Position numbers and translations under genes: made by a program | The notes under the pieces: model-generated | Told to the model about the DNA's origin: nothing | Databases searched by the model: none | Seen by the model: the letters and a program-made list of their open reading frames with translations, nothing else | Assembly (NCBI GenBank): GCA_007258455.2 | Contig: VDFB02018507.1 | Span: 363,578 to 427,577, forward strand | Direction: 5' to 3' | DNA: 64,000 nt | Source of the DNA: Sequoia sempervirens | Lineage: Eukaryota > Streptophyta > Pinopsida > Cupressales > Cupressaceae | Part shown: piece after piece, positions 12,400 through 23,420 of the stretch | Layout of the letters: each line of letters opens with the position of its first letter | How positions within the stretch are numbered: position 1 is the stretch's first letter

Positions 12400-13819
12400 T
12401 AAATGACTGGCCGCCACACTATTTCTATAGATCACCTTGAAGGGTGATGAATAGGATGCCTATGCCATAACCTTGTGAGGTAAAGGACCCACCAAAGTAT
12501 AGTCTCTTGCCCTTGCTCTTCGATGTGAAGAATGGACTCATTGGGAAATTCTATAACCAACGGGTGATGATCTAAAAGTGGAGCCTTTGCTAATTGATCT
12601 ACAATGAATTGCCCTTTGATTTCCTTTCGATTCACATATACAATGTCAAACTCACTAAGGAGCATAACCTATTTAGCCATTTTGCTTGAGAGTGCTGATT
12701 TAGATAGTAGATACTTTAGAGGATCCACTTTGGCAATGAAATGGATAGTAGCATTGAGCATATAGTGATAGAGTTTTTGGGAGGCAAAGACTACTGCAAG
12801 GCAAGCTTTCTTAATGGGGAGTAACTGAGCTCACAACCCACTAATGTTTTGCTGAGTTAATAGATGGCATTTTCTCATCCATGATCATTGTGTTGCACAT
12901 GGAGAGCACTCAAGGCATGCTGCATAATTGAGATATATAGCAATAAAGGTTGATTGGGTGAAGTTGCCACTACGATTGGCAGATTAGAGAGATATTCCTT
13001 GATTTGGTCAAATTTTGCTTGGCATGATTGGTCCCATTCAAAGCTAACTTTCTTCTAGAGTATATGTGAAAAGGGGTGGCATTTATCTACTAGTTGGGCA
13101 ATAAAGTGTCTAATGGCTTGGAGCTTTCCCTATATATTGCATAGCTATGTAAGATTCCTAGGAGGTGGCATTTCTATTATAGCTTTCACCTTGTTGGGAT
13201 CCACTTCAATGACACATATGGAGACAATGAACCCTAGGAGTTTTCTTAATGCGACTCCAAAGACACATTTCTTAGAATTTAGGTAGACCTCATATTCATA
13301 GAGTCTTTGAAAGATACAATGCGTAATAGCTGAATGTTTTTCCTTATGTTTGAATTTTCCTAGGATATCGTCTACATAGTCTACAACAAAATCTTGTAGC
13401 ATATCATGGAATATTACTATCATGGCTTGTTCATATGTGGCACTAGCATTTTTGAGGCCAAATGGCATGACACTATTATAGAACATTCCCCAAGGAGTGA
13501 TGAAGGCCATTTTATGTTGCTCCTTTGGTGTGATCTGTGTTTGGTTCTACCAAGAAAATCTGTCCATAAGGGGCATCTTGTGACTGGTTGTCCAATCCAC
13601 TATTCTGTCAATATTGGGAAGAGGAAAGTCATCCTTAGGGCAAGCTTTGTTAATGTCTCTAAAGTCAGTGTAGACCCTGATGTCTTTAGTCTTCTTGCTT
13701 ATTGGAACTATATTGGATACCCATTTAGGATAGTTGATGGGTTGGATGAATCTAACATCTACTAGCTCTTGAAGTTCCTCTTTTACCAAGAGGGTCACCT
13801 TAGGGTGCATTTTCTTCAT
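12400..13819 (-). pseudogene. Ty3/gypsy reverse transcriptase-RNase H remnant
   Basis: The order of blocks fits a Ty3 RT followed by RNase H. First come ELQELVDVRFIQPINYPKWV, DFRDINKACPKDDFPLPNID, MPFGLKNASATYEQAM and the catalytic YVDD box (DYVDDIL). Further on are YLSNLPIVV, LLLYISIMQHALSAL, TLVGCELSYSPLRKLALAVV, DPLKYLLS, and finally LLSEFDIVYVNRKEIKGQ and FIVDQLAKAP. Stops and frame changes separate the blocks, so it is dead. The YVDD box itself is intact. Wording of the blocks is Tat-like. Confidence 0.8.
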
Positions 13820-14503
13820 CTTTTGGTAGACCAGTTTAGCATTATGTCATTCCACAAGGTGGTGGACGATCAAGGATGGTTCCAAGCTAGACATGTCAGC
13901 ATAGGACTATTCAAATATGTCAAGATAGTCTCTAAGTACTATGGATATATCTTCAATTGCTATTTGTGTGAATTGTCGTCTAGTGGTGTTAATTGGGCTC
14001 TCCTAGTGGTGTGAATTGTCGTCTCTTTTTCTTGGGTTTGGGATATGTAGAAAAAATGGTAATGAATGAGGGTTGTTGGACTGTTTGGACATGTTTTGAG
14101 TTAGTGATGCCATCGCCGACTACATTTTGGTTCTTGCTAAAGAGTTTGGGTTTATCATTGGAAAATTTTGATTTGTCATTTTGGTTTTGATCCTTTGAGT
14201 AAAGTTTAGCAACCCCTTTAGCAATGAGGTACTTTGCGATTTGGATGCCCCTTTCAATGAGCTCTTCAAAAGAAGTAACACATTAGACTTGTAAATAAAA
14301 TGCTAATTCCGGGTTGAGACTAGCGACAAAGATGTATATAATTTTCTTTTCCTGTATTGGCCATGGGAATCTACTAGCCAAAGCTCTTCACCATTGAAGG
14401 AATGATGAAAAACTCTCCCTTGATTTTTGTTTGGTGTTATAAAGGTCCATCATGCTTACTTTGTGTTCCATGTTGTAGGAGAAGTGTTTTATGAATTTTT
14501 CGA

Positions 14504-14819
14504 CTAGGTCTCCAAAGGATGTGATGTACCCCTTAGGTTGGTGCAAGAATCATTCAAATGCTTGCCCACCCAGACTACAGGGGAAAAGGCATAGTAAGTA
14601 CATGCCCTTATGTGCCAATGTTTGGCTTGGCATGAAGAACTCTTTAACATGTTCCCTAGGGTCTCCCTTCCCCTTGTACTTGTCATATATTGGGATCTTG
14701 AAGAAGGGAGGGAACAAACCTTGTGAAATAGAGTGATTGAAAGGATAGGGACATAATTCTTCAACGGTGTATGGTTTTTTATGGGTCCCATCTTGGAGTC
14801 CTTTGACTGCATCTTTCAT
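14504..14819 (-). pseudogene. Ty3/gypsy Tat-type gag capsid fragment
   Basis: The frame carries KPYTVEELCPYPFNHS, then FFKIPIYDKYKGKGDPREHV and KEFFMPSQTLAHKGMYLLCL, ending FPCSLGGQAFE. This matches the start of the retrotransposon gag (capsid) domain of Tat elements, where the segment leads into W-F-LP. Downstream (13820-14500) the same strand should carry the rest of gag and protease but is too decayed to read with confidence. Confidence 0.65.
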
Positions 14820-15136
14820 GGTTTGCCACTCATGATCAAAAGATGAGCTAGGTGGCAGTGGAGGAGGTTGGGAGTTGTATTGATGTGAGTGATGTTGGGT
14901 GTATTGGTTTTTTGGGGGATGTGAGATGTTGGTGTTGGTGTGTGTGACCCAAGGAATTTAGGTCCTAACCAAGGATAGTCATGTTGGAAGTGCAAATGCA
15001 AAAATTTTGTTGGTTATTTGGGATGGAGATGTATTTGGCTTGAGAAGTGTATATTGTTTAGCCTTAGAACATGTGTTTGTGGCAGATGTGGCTAGGCTAG
15101 TGGTGGTGGATTTTGGGTGTCATTTTGGTGGGAGGC

Positions 15137-15547
15137 TCATGTTCTATGTTGGGCATTGTCCTCATGTGTGGCTTTTCCCTTGGTGAAGGAACATTTAGTT
15201 TGGGATGTGGTGTTATGGTCTAGATGAAGGTTAGCATGGTCATTGGCACAACCTAGGGGGTTGGGGTACTCTATGTTGTTAAGGTTGGAGAAGTCATAAT
15301 TAGGTGGCAATTTAGCCCCTGATTCAATGACTTGCATAAGGATTGCATTTTTGTTTATTCAAAATCTCTCCATAAGGTCACATCCTTGTTCGGAATTAAG
15401 GATGTTGTTGGGATCAATGGTATACTCAAGCTGATTAGGAGTGTCCTCATTAGTATCACTATTGTTATGGTGAGGTTGGGATGATTCTCCTAGGAAGGGG
15501 AACCATTCTATGAGGGATTGGTTATGCAAGGGATTTTCTTCAGGCAT
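15137..15547 (-). pseudogene. Probable gag leader fragments of the Tat-like element
   Basis: Two short - strand frames (15359-15547 and 15137-15337) lie between the upstream ORF and the recognisable capsid domain. They are Asn/Pro/His-rich, without domains, e.g. EYPNPLGCANDHANLHLDHN. Position suggests the variable N-terminal part of gag. This is inference from order only. Confidence 0.35.
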
Positions 15548-15756
15548 TTCCAGTCTAGCGGTTTCCTTTCGGTGATAGCCATTAGTCTTGGCTTAGGACT
15601 TGACGTGTTAGAGTATTGGTGTCGATGACTTGATGGGATTGATTTGGATCAAATGAATGGCAAGGGGAGGCCCTTTGGACTTAAAGGTTTAAGGTTATGG
15701 TTGGATTTGGACGGCCATGTTGAAAAGGGATGTCAAATTCCAAATGGATGATAGCC
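15548..15756. repeat. Short segment shared with 21.8 kb
   Basis: The stretch about 15640-15715 ('ttggatcaaatgaatggcaa', then 'ccctttggacttaaaggttt') is homologous to about 21800-21860 ('ttggatcaatgagtagcaaa', then 'ccccttgaactcaaaggtt'). Both are non-coding and point to related elements on the two sides of the long LTR. Confidence 0.55.
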
Positions 15757-16857
15757 TTAGGTGATCTTATGGGTGACTTTAGGATGACATGGATAGGATG
15801 ATAGCCTTAAGCCACTTATCATTTCTTCTATCTTGTTCATGCATGATTGAAATTTTCCATCAAGGACCATTCCTTCTTGAAGTGCACTAGAATCACTTCC
15901 CTCTTCATGTTCTCCTCCTTGGAAATCTATCACACCATCTCTACTTTGAGCTAAGTATTCCATTTCTGGTTCTTGATGATCTTCAATAACTTGCAATCTT
16001 ATATATTCATTCACCTCCGTATGCTGATAGTTGCCTTGGGTGGTTCCTCTTGCTTGGATGTATTCCATTGCTTCTTTGATCTTTACTCCAACGGCCTCCT
16101 CTGTTGTTATGATGCTTGGAATATCTTCACCCACTTGATCCCTAAGCTCAATCACATTATCCTGCTGTGACTTATTCTCCATGCTGTTAGATGACATTGT
16201 GGTATCTTCTTCATCTGGTGCTAAAAATGTTCGTGTGACATATTCAATCCATCCTTTGTCCTTGAAGCATCCATATGGTAGCTCTGGTAATCCGAGGTGA
16301 CATCTGGCATGGCTGATAGCCTCTTCACATGAGGTGCAAGTGAAGTTTGGATGAGGTGCGTTGTGAATCCGACACCAACGAGGGAGCAAAACACCATTCA
16401 ATTGAACATTACCTAGTTTTATCTAATTTTGGATTCTAAGTATGTACCTTGTGAAGGCCTTATATATAACTTTTGGAATGCTATAATCATCAGGTTCTAC
16501 ATCCAACACTCCTGGCTTGGGAACATCCCAAAAGAAATTTTTCCCATGGAGAACCAATTCTATCCTTGACAAGAATGTCAAACAATTCATTTCTTCATGT
16601 TTGGTTGTTTCATGAATCTGGCACCTCCTTGGCAAAGCATACTGAGACAAATTCCTGGGATGCAGCTGTGCATTCAATATTTCTTGGATCTGAGCAATAT
16701 CCATGAAACTGTCTTGAGAATAAGAAATATGGAATGGACGCCCATCCATTGAGAAATCTCCTTTTGGATTTTCCATTTCTGATTTTTTTACTTTTTTTGG
16801 GATTTTTTGACATAAAAGAGATCTAACATATCTCTGATTTGGCATTTCAAAGCTCAT
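15757..16857 (-). pseudogene. Extra ORF upstream of gag in the Tat-like element
   Basis: One - strand frame of about 366 codons, broken by a single in-frame stop at about 16423. It starts just inside the primer-binding-like site. The protein has two copies of an LPR(R/W)C(Q/R)IH...C module: LPRRCQIHETTKHEEMNC near residue 75 and LPRWCRIHNAPHPNFTC near residue 155. The Cys/His spacing suggests metal binding (inference). The C-terminal half is acidic and Gln/Glu-rich. Ogre-type Tat elements are known to carry an additional ORF before gag, which fits this position, but I do not recognise the domain. Confidence 0.5.
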
Positions 16858-16900
16858 ACTGGTTCCTCCCTACTTGTGAAAATAAACAACCTAATGCTCA

Positions 16901-16919
16901 ACCCTCCTTCTAGCGCCAA
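16901..16919 (-). other. Primer-binding-like site of the Tat-like element
   Basis: On the - strand TTGGCGCTAGAAGGAGGGT begins about 5 nt after a candidate LTR end (..ACCAACA at 16925). TGGCGC-type starts are typical of Tat/Athila primer-binding sites. I cannot assign the tRNA. Its position, just upstream of the extra ORF and gag, supports the element's orientation. Confidence 0.5.
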
Positions 16920-17781
16920 TTCTATGTTGGTGTACGTTTTATCATCCACCGAACACACAAAATAAAATGTCCAATGACACTCTATCCTCTCTTGAAAAAT
17001 CACCGCATATGCTAAAATTGCGAGAAGATCATATGGCGATTCCAAGTTTCTTTCGTCAAGTCATGACATGTGGATAAGCTCAATGGGCGTTGTGATATGC
17101 TGGTAATACACAAAGGGACTTACGCTAGGCTATTTCTTCACAAGTTCAGGACTTAGATGGATTTATCATTAAAGGCTTCTTCGGTTGGGACTTTCAGTTT
17201 GGGTCTCAAAAAAAGGGAAAAAAGATAAGGATTTGGAGGATCTATTCTACGCCTAGGAATTCAAGAGACAGTAAAGATTAGGTGAAATGAATAACCACAC
17301 TTTGTTTCGCCTCCCTGGGACAACTACGCAAAGTGGGTGCCATCTTCAAAGGGTGTGATTATAATTTTCAAGCCTTGAATGAGACCGAAGTTAAGCATCC
17401 ACAATCACAAGCTCAGGCTAACTTTACGCATCGAATGAAAATCATCCATCTCAAGAAAGTATGAGCAATATTTCACCATTTAATCTATACGATCAATCTT
17501 GCATTCACTTAACCAACATTCAAAGCAAATTCTACTTAATTGTAATCTAATTCTAATCTATGGTAGAAGAAGTTATGCAACCTTGCTCACTACTTGACAA
17601 TAAAAGTGGTTCAAAGCAAATCATGCATAAGAGCTTTTATTATCAGAAATAGTCTAAATGCAACAATTTCATACACTATCTCCACACTTTACAAATGAGG
17701 GGCGAGTTCAATTTATAGGCTCCCCAATTACAATTCAATGGCCAAGATTGATTTAGGATCAACGGTCGAGATTACAAAATA

Positions 17782-17799
17782 AAACCCTAATTAGGGTTT
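17782..17799. repeat. Perfect telomere-motif palindrome
   Basis: AAACCCTAATTAGGGTTT is an exact 18-bp inverted palindrome made of two facing plant telo-box motifs (AAACCCTA). It sits inside the putative long LTR. It could be chance or a regulatory site. Confidence 0.6.
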
Positions 17800-18479
17800 A
17801 TCACAACCAACTCCTTCTCGACCAATGAGAAAATTACATTCGAGGACACTTGTCCTTTTTGCTAAATATAAATCAACAATAAAATAGAAAGTTGTTGCAT
17901 GCTGATTTAGAACAATTTGATTGGTTGGAAGATGACGAGGCGCCACCTCAGTGTGTTGGATGTCTTCCTTGGTCACTTTGTTTTTCTTCCACGTTCTTCC
18001 CTTAGAATATTTTCCTTGCCGATGACTCTGTCCTTTGTGCTTGTTCCTTCCTAGCTTAGATCTTGGATCTCCTTTGAGATCTTGATTTCTTCTTCTCACC
18101 CATATTAGAAGTCTCGCCTTGGAGCAAGTGTCTGGACTTGAAGTTATTTTCTTTCCTGATTGCTTTGAAATTCCTCCTGCTTGAATTGGATTGGTGTTAT
18201 TCCTTTGGATTTCCTCTCTAAATTATCCAATTTGTGTCAAGAAATTGTCTAAGTAAGAAAATTTGTTTGGAACACCCTTCTTGTCACCATCTGATTCTGA
18301 TTGGAAGCTTGTTTTTAATTCTTCAGGAGATGAAATCCCTCAAGAAGATGCCTTGATTGCTTCAACAGGTCTATGATTGTAGATAAAATCCCTTCAAGAT
18401 GTCCGAATATTCTTTCAAGTGCCTTGAATTTGGAGAAGAATGCCTCTGTGCTTGGAATTTTCTTTGTGAAGTATTTCCC

Positions 18480-19710
18480 ATACTTAGCCAAATTTTGGCT
18501 ATTTAGTTTCATTTTGTAACTTAGCCAAGATTTTGGCCATATCTATGATTGAATGAACTTTGCCAAGGATTTTGTTCATTTCCTCTTTACTTTCCCTCTT
18601 TATCCTCCTCCATTCTTCTTGCTTTCTTTCCATCACTTAGTCAATGTTTTTTTTTGAATTTCCCTCCCTAAGGTATCAACACTTAGCCCATTTTCTTATC
18701 CTCTCCTTGGGCGAACTTTATCAATACTTAAACATTTTTCTTTCTTAGGCCATGCTGGACTTTGCTTGTGTCTGAACATTCTTTGCTGGAGGTAAGTCAG
18801 ACTTTTTCCTGCTTGTGACATCCATCCATTTTGTTAACACTTGGAATTTCTTTATCTTCATGGCAGACTTTGAAACTTTTATTCCATGTTCTCTTTGATG
18901 TCTAGGCAATCTTTGAAGTCTTCTTGCCAAGGTCGGACTTTGGAGTTTTCTTTCCAAGCTTGAAGGCGGACTTTCTTCATGTATTTCCACTCCTTGGCGG
19001 ACTTCCAAAATGTTCTGCCTTCTTCCTTTTCAAAGTCAGGTTGGACTACCAGAACTTTGTGCTATTTTCCATATCTAGGTCAGATTTCACAACTTTCTTG
19101 CCATATTTCATTGATGTCTAGGCGGATTTCAACATGTGCTTTCCATTACTCCTTTGACACTTAACCATTTTTTTTTGTATAAATTTTTACTCCCATGGTG
19201 TCAATACCTAGCCATTTTTGTAGAATTTTCTCTCTCAAGGCATTAATACTTAGCCAAATTTTTAGTTTTCTCCCTCAAAGGCGTCCATACTTAGACAAAT
19301 TTCGAATTTTCCTTCCAAGGCATCAAATACTTAGCCAAAATTTTCAATTTTCCCTCTTTTTATGTTAGGCCGACTTCACAAATGTCTTGCCAAGGCTTGG
19401 GCGGACTTTGGAGAAGGCTTGACATGTTTTATCTAAGGCTGGGCGGACTTTAAGAGGTCCTTGCCATGTGAGGGTGGACTTCCAAGAAGTCTTGCCATCT
19501 TTCCTCTATGGCAAGGGCGGACTTCCTTGCTCTCATGCCGTGTCCCTCAAATTAAGGGCCGACTTCCAAAACTTCATGCCATCTTCTCACTAAGGCTTGG
19601 GCGGACTTCCTTGCTCTCATGCCACGTCCCTCAAATTAAGGGCAGACCTTGCTAATTTCTTTGCCATCCTTAATCTTCATGGCAAGGGCGAATTTCTCCA
19701 GACTTAAGCA
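18480..19710. repeat. Interspersed short tandem repeats of two types
   Basis: One unit contains 'acttagccaaattttc' and recurs about every 40-50 bp (e.g. 19207, 19250, 19291, 19332). The other contains 'gggcggacttcc..cttgccat' and recurs every 30-45 bp (18966, 18997, 19400, 19441, 19472, 19516, 19557, 19600, 19641). Both are degenerate. Reading frames across it are incidental. Confidence 0.75.
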
Positions 19711-21518
19711 CATTTTCCATGAATTTCATGCCTTTGGGTTGATTTTTTTTGGTGATTTTCCCATGATTTTTAACTGATTTTTTCTAGACTTTTCCCTTGC
19801 TTTTCCATGCTTTTCCTGATTTTTGCTTGAATTTTCGATTTTTACTTTGATTTTTCAATTTTTTGGTTGATTTTTGGTTCTAAGGATGGAAAATTGGCCC
19901 GTTGACTAGGGTTGACTTTCTAAAAATAGAAAAAGAAAAATCCCTAAAAAAATAGGGAACCCCGTTTGGTCCAAAAATGCCAAAAATGAAAAAGCGAAAA
20001 AGCAAAAAAGCAGATTCCCTAAAAATAGGAAGTGTCAGAATTGGCCCAAAGCACAAGCGATCCTCGTCTCTTGGACCTTTTGAACCCTTCCGTGACGTTT
20101 AGGTACTGATTCAGGCATGGATTCTCAACTTGGCTCGGATGACTTTCAAAAAAACTGACTTGAAACTCTCAAAATGATGAGCTCATTGTAAAAAGACAAG
20201 TGATAAGTAGTTGCGACGCCAAGGCAAAAAGCGAAAACAGGGGGTCCCCATTTGCAATGGGGCAATGTGTGAAAAGGTCACAAGACTCACAACACAATGA
20301 TACTCAAAACACTTCTTTCTCCAACGCCTAAGCCTCCTTTTTTCAACACCCAAAGCTCAACATCCAAACCCAACTCATGCTGGTTACAAACAGGGGTTTC
20401 AGGAAGCAAGATGGCGTCCCTCTAAGAAGTTTGATCTCCTCTAGAAATTCAAGTACTCCACCAAAAATTGCAAGCAAGTACTCTTTGGAATCACCATGGG
20501 ATAGAACTTTCAAATATTCAATACTCATTTCGATTTCTCCACCCAACTCAGAGCTATGATAAAAAATCCAGGTTCAGGTCCATTTTTTGAAGCACTCAGA
20601 AACTGAATAAAAACACACCAAAATCTTCATAAAGCCACACCAAACTGAAAGCAATCAAATCACACCAAAAACTCTTCAAAAATACTGATAAATCTTCATT
20701 TTCCAAACACCAAAATCGAACTCTGTGAAGCTCTTGTGATCCCAATTCCAGAAAACTCCAATATCTGATTAGGGTGGATATCTCACCACCGAAACCAGCC
20801 CATACGAAGAGGATTTTCGTCCTCAGTTCGCAGCCCAAGCAACCTGGAAGATATCCAGCAACATTTCCTTATGTAGCCAAAACAAAGATGTGAAAATGAG
20901 AGCCAAAATGAAAATATAAAGCTAGGGCAACTGGACTCCAAAACCTTCTTAATTTTCTCCTAAAACCAACGCCCTATCTTGCCTTTGAAAATTAAAACAT
21001 TTAAAATCATCTTTTTTCCTTTCTCTAGGCATCCCACTTCATGGAGGAATTAAAATATTTAAAAAGCCTTTTAAAACAACTTTTAAGTTGTACGCCTAGG
21101 CCATGGTGCTTTTTTGAATGACCCTTTTACCCCCTTAACTTAAGTTTATAACATAACTTAATAAAGCAACTTAAGTGACTGAATTAATCAATTATTAAAC
21201 ACCGCAACCTTAGGCTCTCCAAAAATTAACTGAGAAATAATACTACTACGTACATAAATATGACTTACTATAAATAGCACTACTAATATACCAACGCCAA
21301 AACTGAGCGAAACTGAAGACCATTGAAGAACATTGTGACCAACTGAAGATAGCAACATCATAACCAACCACTGCTATAAATAGAACCCCTCCGGAAATTC
21401 CAACACTGAACTCCAATGCAGGTCACTGAATCCCCTAACCGCATCAACTAGCCTACGAGAACTTTGGAATTGGCTAATTGAACACTACACTGCTCAGGAG
21501 CGAGAAGGGGACATTACA

Positions 21519-22991
21519 CCCTAGGATAAGAAGGGTCCTAAATGATGGATTAGATGATTTTTTGGTTAAAAGGGGATCCAAAGATGAGTTTTAAATTCTC
21601 CAAGGATTGCTTTTGAGGATGGTAGGATTTTGGATTATGAAGATGTGTATAGAAGATGGATGAGTTGGAACGAGGTGACTTAAAGTTCAAGATTAACCTA
21701 AGGCTTTCAAAGATTTGGATTTGATTTTTTTTGTATGGTTTATGGAGTTTGGGATAATCTGGATAATGGAGGGGTTTAAATTTAGGCAGCGAATGAAATT
21801 TGGATCAATGAGTAGCAAAGGGTAAGCCCCTTGAACTCAAAGGTTGTAGGTAATGGTTTGAAAATGGAGGTGAATTAAGATTGGGGTAGTAGATAAAAGA
21901 CTTAAGGCTTCAAGGTAGGCTCAATGGTTTGGGATGGACTATGGTTTGACTTAGATGAGGGATGGACCTAAAAGTTTGACTAAGATAAGTTTTGGTGGAC
22001 GAGTAGGACCAGATTCTTAAAGGTGAGGGTAATTTGGGATGATGGGTATTGGATTAAGGTTTTGTGGTTTAGGGATGGACTAAAGTCTTGTGTAGGTTTA
22101 GGTTTTATTTGGACGAACCAAGGGATGAACTAATGCTTAATATGGATGGGGGGATTAGTAAAAAATGTTCTTAAGCTTGGAAAAATGTAAGGATGGTAGA
22201 TGAGGACTAATGTGGAAAGGATAGTGGGTAGGTGTTATGGATTGTGGACTCAAATGGACAAAGAATATGGACTATGGGAAAGGATTAAGGTTTAGGAAAT
22301 GGACTAGGGGTTGAAAGATAAGGCATATGGATTATGGACTATGTGGTTGGAATGAGAGTCTTGAAGGATATGGACTATGGATGAGGACTAAGGCTTAACT
22401 ATTTGTATGGACAATGGACTATGAGTTTAGGAAATGGACTATGGGTTGGAATGGGGATGCATTTGTTTTGACTATGGATAACGAACATGATTTTGGACTA
22501 AGATAAGGTGAAATGATTTTTGGGGCTAAGGTTGGACTAAGGTTGGACTAAGGTTGTGAATGATGGTTGCCCTAACCTTGGCTTCAACTTTTGTTTCAAG
22601 GATACTAATTTGGATAGTGTTTTCAAAAAGCAATTGGTTTTCAAAAACTTGACTTGGTTTGGAAGTTTGCAAGCAAGCACTTGGTTTTCACAACACAATC
22701 AAGAAGACAACACAATAATCCTAAATTATTCAAGGATTATCAATCCTTGTGGGGCCACAAATGCACTATCTATCAAGTGATGGATAGCCAGGGAAATGCA
22801 AGGTCATGGAACACTTATGCACCCCTTACCTTGGAGGCCAAAGCCTTGCCCAAAGTTAGCTCTATCCCCCAACTTGAAAGTATGGTGTAGGTAGCTTCTT
22901 GAGCCTAATTGGTATTTGATACACCATAAGGAAAGATGACCGATGGTTCTAGCTAGGTTTAAACAAGGCTTTCTAAGGACATCCCCTATAT
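21519..22991. repeat. Purine-rich degenerate repeat, 'atggactatgg'
   Basis: No gene. From about 22170 to 22560 the words ggactatgg, ggactaagg and gaaatggactat recur every 10-40 bp, ending in three adjacent copies of 'ctaaggttgga'. The left part shares 80 bp with the gag leader area at 15.64 kb, suggesting internal sequence of a second related retroelement. Confidence 0.5.
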
Positions 22992-23420
22992 CATAGTTTT
23001 AGGACTTAGACTCGAACTTGACTCGGCAGCCCAAAATTTTGGCTCTGACTCGAGACTTGACATGGACGACAAAAAACTCGGCATGGAATCGGAAAAAAAT
23101 ACCTCATAATTACATTAAAAAAGAAATAAATGCATTTAGATAACATAAAAGTCTAATTTGACTATCAATTGTCATAATTCAAACATTACACATATCATAT
23201 GATCCTCAAACTCTCAAAATTTGAAATTTCAGCCACTATGTTTGTTATGTTTAGGTGCTAGAAGAGTTTGAGCTCGGGAGTCTTGGAGCAAGACTTGGTT
23301 GTGTACTCTCCAAGACTCGGCCAGACTCGGAGCGAGAGTTTGGTTGACTTGGCTCGGCCAACTCAGAGACTTGGGAGTTTGGAGAGTTTTGTAGAGTACT
23401 CAGAGAGTCCTCAAACTATG
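22992..23420. mobile_element. hAT-like MITE with perfect 8-bp target duplication
   Basis: The ends are catagttttaggact.. and ..agtcctcaaactatg, giving imperfect terminal inverted repeats of at least 15 bp. It is flanked by an exact CCCTATAT duplication (22984-22991 and 23421-23428). The interior has repeated ACTCGG/CCGAGT words in both orientations, so the element could fold back on itself. There is no transposase frame. An 8-bp duplication is the hallmark of hAT insertions. Confidence 0.75.

Larger units (their letters stand above)
12381..21518 (-). mobile_element. Decayed Tat-like Ty3/gypsy retrotransposon
   Basis: Reading from right to left on the - strand: a putative very long LTR (16925-21518), a primer-binding-like site (16901-16919), an extra upstream ORF (16857-15757), gag-like blocks (about 15547-14504), and reverse transcriptase plus RNase H (13819-12432). 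Integrase and the second LTR were not found; they should lie further left, where other elements now sit. Sequence similarity is of the Tat/Ogre/Retand kind, with a gag of PYTVEELCPYPF type and an RT with KACPKDDFPLPNID. Many stops and frameshifts make it inactive. Confidence 0.65.
16925..21518 (-). repeat. Putative 4.6 kb LTR
   Basis: Bounded on the - strand by TGTAATGTCCCCTTCTCG at 21518 and ..CACCAACA at 16925, with the primer-binding-like site next to the latter. The region has no supported coding sequence and contains arrays of short repeats (18480-19710), a telomere-like palindrome (17782-17799) and AT-rich segments. Its right end shares 'gcctacgag..', 'ttataaatag' and 'ggggacattaca' words with 60390-60609. 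LTRs of several kilobases are known in Ogre-like elements. The partner LTR was not found, so length and unity are unproven, and two nested elements could give the same picture. Confidence 0.4.
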
